A stretch of 64,000 nt of DNA from Marinobacter salinexigens (lineage in GTDB: Bacteria; Pseudomonadota; Gammaproteobacteria; Pseudomonadales; Oleiphilaceae): contig NZ_VTUU01000006.1 of the NCBI RefSeq assembly GCF_008370345.1, positions 158,829-222,828 on the forward strand, written 5' to 3'. Both the position numbers and the translations under genes were made by a program. The notes under the pieces were generated by a model. It saw only the letters and a program-made list of their open reading frames with translations. It was not told the origin of the DNA and did no database searches. Below, piece by piece: positions 62,106 through 64,000 of the stretch; positions within the stretch are counted from its first letter, which is position 1, and each line of letters opens with the position of its first letter.

Positions 62106-62269
62106 TCAAAGAGACCAAGCGAGAAGCGTTCGAAGGTGTTGGCAAACCAGAGCCCCTCAAACACAGCCTCGCCGGGTACTGGTCTCGCCGAATAAATGAA
62201 GAACACCGAATAGCTTACAAAGTCACGGATGACGCTTTACTTATCGCCCAACTCCGGTATCACTACTGA
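62057..62269 (+). pseudogene. yoeB: YoeB-like toxin, 5'-truncated and frameshifted
   Basis: The frame from about 62080 reads ILNRINKLIKETKREAFEGVGKPEPLKHSLAGYWSRRINEEHRIAYKVTDDALLIAQLRYHY, very close to E. coli YoeB with its catalytic Glu (KPEPLKH), Arg (RRINEEHR) and His (RYHY). The first 16 or so residues are gone. Restoring the fusion frame needs one extra A in the A6 tract, or a -1 ribosomal slip. A GTG at 62057 could start a shortened toxin. Confidence 0.75.
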
Positions 62270-62287
62270 TTTAACGCCGCGTTAAAT
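62269..62287. repeat. Minimal attC-like hairpin
   Basis: ATTTAAC-GCCGC-GTTAAAT, a perfect dyad whose arms fit the integron R''/R' cores (RYYYAAC and GTTRRRY), directly between the YefM-YoeB and CcdAB modules. Too short for a working attC; perhaps a deleted one. Confidence 0.5.
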
Positions 62288-62350
62288 GCATTTGCCACGC
62301 AAGATCCATGCGCATACTATATGCACATAGCCCATGCAAGGACTGTGACC

Positions 62351-62596
62351 ATGAAGTCAATTTATGACCATTCAGCGGCCAAGAAACCCACAAACCTTAG
62401 TTTAAACAAAGACTTACTAACCAAGGCAAAACAGCTAAACATTAACCTTTCCGCGACGCTTGAGAAGGCATTGGCTGCCGAAGTCAGCAAGCGACAGGCT
62501 GAAGAATGGCTAAAAGCTAATCAAAAAGGCCTTGAGGCATGCAATGAGTTCGTGGAAAAGAATGGCCTTTTCTCAGACGCATTTAGGGATTTCTAG
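62351..62596 (+). CDS. ccdA: CcdA-like antitoxin
   Basis: 81 residues: N-terminal ribbon-helix-helix (KKPTNLSLNKDLLTKAKQLNINLSATLEKAL) and the toxin-binding C-terminus (WLKANQKGLEACNEFVEKNGLFSDAFRDF), as in CcdA. Start ATG 62351 with AAGGA upstream. Overlaps the ccdB GTG start by one base. Represses the pair and neutralises CcdB. Confidence 0.93.
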   Translation: MKSIYDHSAAKKPTNLSLNKDLLTKAKQLNINLSATLEKALAAEVSKRQAEEWLKANQKGLEACNEFVEKNGLFSDAFRDF

Positions 62597-62913
62597 TGAG
62601 CCAGTTTACCCTCTACGAAAACACGGATAAAACCACCAGAAAGGCCTATCCATATTTTTTAGATGTTCAAACTGACCTCATTTCTGTATTGAACTCCAGA
62701 ATCGTGATTCCGGTAATTCCCGCCCAAAATCTTGAGCGAGAAGCACCTGAAGGTTTATGCCCAATTTTTCAAATTGATAGTAATGAGTACGCGCTACTTA
62801 CCCATCAACTAACCAGTGCTCCGACATCCATTTTGAAGCGCCCCGTCGAAAACCTAGAAACTTTTCGCGATGAAATTATCAACGCGATAGATTTTTTGAT
62901 TACTGGTATTTAA
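62596..62913 (+). CDS. ccdB: CcdB-like gyrase toxin
   Basis: 105 residues, GTG start. SQFTLYENTDKTTRKAYPYFLDVQTDLISVLNSRIVIPVIP is the CcdB fold; ends NAIDFLITGI. F-plasmid CcdB ends WGI, where Trp99 is needed for gyrase poisoning; here Thr stands in its place, as I recall for the Vibrio fischeri CcdB, which still acts on gyrase. The stop codon lies inside the first core of the attC-like element. Target: GyrA. Confidence 0.93.
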   Translation: MSQFTLYENTDKTTRKAYPYFLDVQTDLISVLNSRIVIPVIPAQNLEREAPEGLCPIFQIDSNEYALLTHQLTSAPTSILKRPVENLETFRDEIINAIDFLITGI

Positions 62914-62985
62914 CGCGGAGCTTTGCGGCAATTTTGAAGCCGCACAACGGTGGAAAAATTGTCCGGCAACAGCGGCTGGTTATGC
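62908..62985. repeat. attC-like recombination site between ccdB and the next TA module
   Basis: 78 bases from ATTTAAC to GTTATGC. The arms are imperfectly complementary: GCTTTGCGGCAATTTT pairs with AAAATTGTCCGGCAACAGC leaving extrahelical bases, the layout of integron attC sites. The outer core ATTTAAC fits RYYYAAC exactly; GTTATGC fits GTTRRRY with one mismatch. Confidence 0.6.
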
Positions 62986-62986
62986 A

Positions 62987-63250
62987 TCACTCGTAATGAC
63001 TCCAGAGCCTGAGAACTTTCACCACTCGTTCTTTCTCGAGCACTTGGTAGACCAGACGATGCTGAATATTGATGCGACGTGAATAAGCCCCGGCAAGATC
63101 ACCAATGAGCATCTCAAACGGAGGCGGCTTGCGGTATGGATCCTCAGCTAGCAGCGTTAACAGTTCCTGGGCTTTTGGTTTGAGGCCGCTGGAGGCCAAC
63201 TTCTTTGCGTCTTTCTGGGCTTGTTTGGTGTAAACCAACTTCCATGTCAC
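62987..63250 (-). CDS. Txe/YoeB family mRNA interferase toxin
   Basis: 87 residues: WKLVYTKQAQKDAKKLASSGLKPKAQELLTLLAEDPYRKPPPFEMLIGDLAGAYSRRINIQHRLVYQVLEKERVVKVLRLWSHYE, a RelE-fold toxin of the Txe/YoeB type with the catalytic Glu, Arg and terminal His-Tyr. Overlaps its antitoxin gene by four bases. Cleaves mRNA on the ribosome by family. Opposite orientation to the two TA modules upstream. Confidence 0.92.
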   Translation of the reverse strand: MTWKLVYTKQAQKDAKKLASSGLKPKAQELLTLLAEDPYRKPPPFEMLIGDLAGAYSRRINIQHRLVYQVLEKERVVKVLRLWSHYE

Positions 63251-63489
63251 CAGTCCAGCTCCTCATCGCATTCATCCACCGGGGTATCCATCCCCTCACG
63301 AACAGACTCCCGCATACCCGGTACGGAGAGCAGGTAAAGTGTTTCCTGAATTGCCGACCAGTCCTCCTCGGATACCAGAACGGCTTTGTTCCGCTTACCC
63401 ATGATGACGATTGGCTGGTGGGACTCGGCGGTCTCATCAATCAACCGATAAAGGTTGCTGCGCGCCTCAGTTGCTGTGATTCCGGTCAT
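63247..63489 (-). CDS. Phd/YefM family antitoxin
   Basis: 80 residues: MTGITATEARSNLYRLIDETAESHQPIVIMGKRNKAVLVSEEDWSAIQETLYLL, the Phd/YefM DNA-binding fold, then an acidic tail (MDTPVDECDEELDW) that should wrap the toxin. Start ATG 63489. Represses the operon and neutralises the YoeB-like toxin. Confidence 0.93.
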   Translation of the reverse strand: MTGITATEARSNLYRLIDETAESHQPIVIMGKRNKAVLVSEEDWSAIQETLYLLSVPGMRESVREGMDTPVDECDEELDW

Positions 63490-63562
63490 GACGCACCCCT
63501 TGCATGTTCAAATTTTGATCAATTGTACGCTTTTATGTACGTACGTCAAGGCGAACGCAATT

Positions 63563-63569
63563 GCATAAC
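63563..63569. repeat. Cassette-boundary core GCATAAC
   Basis: Inverse of the GTTATGC at 62979-62985; the two face each other across the Phd/YoeB module, as the two ends of one integron cassette would. Confidence 0.45.
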
Positions 63570-63574
63570 TCATC

Positions 63575-63661
63575 GCTAATGTGCTCCGCCTCACGATCCA
63601 ACGACTCGACAACCCAAGCCGGGAAATCTATACCGTGCTTGACCTGGTTATGTTGATTGCA
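63575..63661 (-). pseudogene. Internal fragment of an RHH antitoxin (BrnA/CopG-like)
   Basis: NQVKHGIDFPAWVVESLDREAEHIS in one frame, a typical stretch before the second helix of RHH antitoxins (normally followed by VTRQSIIK...). There is no start codon upstream and homology stops at the GTTATGC core, giving an out-of-family tail. Confidence 0.55.
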
Positions 63662-63852
63662 GTATCACACGACCGATCGCCTGCTTCACATAGCGGTATA
63701 TTGCCGGGCAACTGCTTGATCTAGGGCCTGCAACATTCAATACACTTACGTTAAATTCTCGGACAAACTCGCTAAGAAGTTCTGCTGCGCGCGATGATTC
63801 AACCAGCTCAATATCAATAAGCTTGTACGGCTTGCCTTGCCGAATGCAAAAG
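63648..63852 (-). pseudogene. 3' fragment of putative molybdenum carrier protein gene, cut by IS
   Basis: About 67 codons read FCIRQGKPYKLIDIELVESSRAAELLSEFV then NVSVLNVAGPRSSSCPAIYRYVKQAI before TAA. NVAGPR with a following GIY/AIYR pattern is typical of the C-terminus of the Rossmann-fold putative molybdenum-carrier family. The frame is interrupted by the IS left end at 63853. Confidence 0.65.
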
Positions 63853-64000
63853 TGTAGTAGCCCCCATTTAAACCGGACACCTTGGTAGAAGCAAAGGCCT
63901 AGGCATAGACCTAGTGCAAAGGAGTGTCCAAGGTGGAGAGAATCGAAGTCATAACTGGCGTGCAGCGCCGTCGCCGGTATTCCGCACAGGAGAAGGCATT
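63853..64000 (+). mobile_element. Left end of an IS3-family (IS2-like) insertion sequence
   Basis: The putative left inverted repeat TGTAGTAGCCCCCATTTAAA followed by CCGGACACC resembles IS2-group ends (TAG..GGCCCCC...CCAGACA). An OrfA start follows after about 80 bases. The right end is outside the window, so target duplication and completeness cannot be checked. Confidence 0.65.
63933..64000 (+). CDS. IS3-family transposase OrfA, N-terminus only
   Basis: GTG 63933 with AAAGGAG eight bases upstream gives VERIEVITGVQRRRRYSAQEKA, like InsA of IS2-type elements (GPEKRRRRTTQEK) and the HTH leader of IS66 TnpA; the left-end sequence favours IS2. Runs off the window. Confidence 0.7.
   Translation, partial: MERIEVITGVQRRRRYSAQEKA

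Larger units (their letters stand above)
63490..63852. other. Gene-fragment region between TA module and IS
   Basis: 363 bases with no intact gene. They hold the Phd promoter region, the core GCATAAC (63563-63569), an antitoxin fragment and a 3' fragment of a putative molybdenum-carrier gene, described separately. Confidence 0.7.

Noticed and set aside
63563..63653. GCATAAC to GTTATGT as a full attC site
   Set aside because: The right part overlaps recognisable antitoxin coding sequence, so the GTTATGT match is likely chance.
1..64000. CRISPR array, tRNA, rRNA or riboswitch
   Set aside because: No regularly spaced repeats, cloverleaf-like sequence or known riboswitch core was noticed; small structured RNAs could still be missed without a covariance search.
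63853..64000. IS66 instead of IS3-family element
   Set aside because: The short OrfA start also resembles IS66 TnpA, but the end sequence with the CCCCC block and CCGGACA matches IS2-type ends better; not settled without the right end.

Overview
The window looks like chromosomal DNA of a marine gammaproteobacterium, most likely Marinobacter or a close relative. Reasons: moderately high GC, an AlmA-type long-chain alkane monooxygenase, a rhombosortase/GlyGly-CTERM pair, DUF3581 and DUF2897 proteins, an NIT-domain chemoreceptor and many ABC importers. The genus is an inference. No rRNA, tRNA or CRISPR array was seen.

1-15.5 kb: 3'-truncated AlmA-like monooxygenase, HDAC-like deacetylase, transglutaminase-like protein, then a peroxide-defence neighbourhood (ahpF, DUF3581, P-type Ca2+-type ATPase, Prx5-like peroxiredoxin, ahpC). 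ahpF and ahpC lie 4.6 kb apart but share an OxyR-like ATAG-N7-CTAT core. A large orphan lipoprotein, an EamA exporter, an AraC regulator and a periplasmic binding protein follow.

15.5-27.2 kb: an almost unbroken minus-strand run. It holds a NitT/TauT-type ABC importer, a HutC-type GntR regulator, a flavoprotein and small two-cluster ferredoxin resembling dissimilatory APS reductase AprA/AprB, and a HEAT-repeat protein. After a hairpin come FdxA, a small exported protein, DUF971, a YeiH-type putative sulfate exporter, ferredoxin-NADP reductase and Mrp/ApbC. A 19-bp element, CTTGT-N4-ACAGGTCATG, occurs upstream of the importer and again in front of the GntR gene. I read this as an uncharacterised import-plus-redox system, possibly for an organosulfur compound.

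27.4-48.3 kb: DoxX / glutathionyl-hydroquinone reductase / DODA dioxygenase operon divergent from a LysR gene; crotonase; a 7TMR-DISM GGDEF-EAL protein with a degenerate GGDEF site; a tightly coupled peptide-importer / GntR / gamma-glutamyltransferase-like operon; a MerR-epimerase pair with a ZntR-like promoter; an NIT chemoreceptor; a DUF2182-DUF1326 pair; an NTF2-like and a CPCC protein.

48.4-56.6 kb: an eight-gene minus-strand operon (amidohydrolase, DUF1116/AllG-like protein, Rieske oxygenase, its reductase, polar amino-acid-type ABC importer) with a MarR gene converging on it and a perfect GTGGTATACCAC palindrome upstream. This looks like an undescribed catabolic pathway for a nitrogenous compound.

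56.7-60.2 kb: HEXXH CLCA_X-like protein, two related secreted proteins, one with a GlyGly-CTERM tail, a rhombosortase that would process it, and a YbaY-like lipoprotein.

60.2-64 kb: a mobile patchwork of small genes: GNAT, isoprenylcysteine methyltransferase-like, an orphan SecD-P1-like secreted protein, then three toxin-antitoxin modules (broken YefM-YoeB, CcdAB, YoeB/Phd). Each TA module is bounded by matching inverted 7-8-bp cores as in integron gene cassettes, with one good attC-like element. The window ends in gene fragments and the left end of an IS3-family (IS2-like) element interrupting a putative molybdenum-carrier gene.
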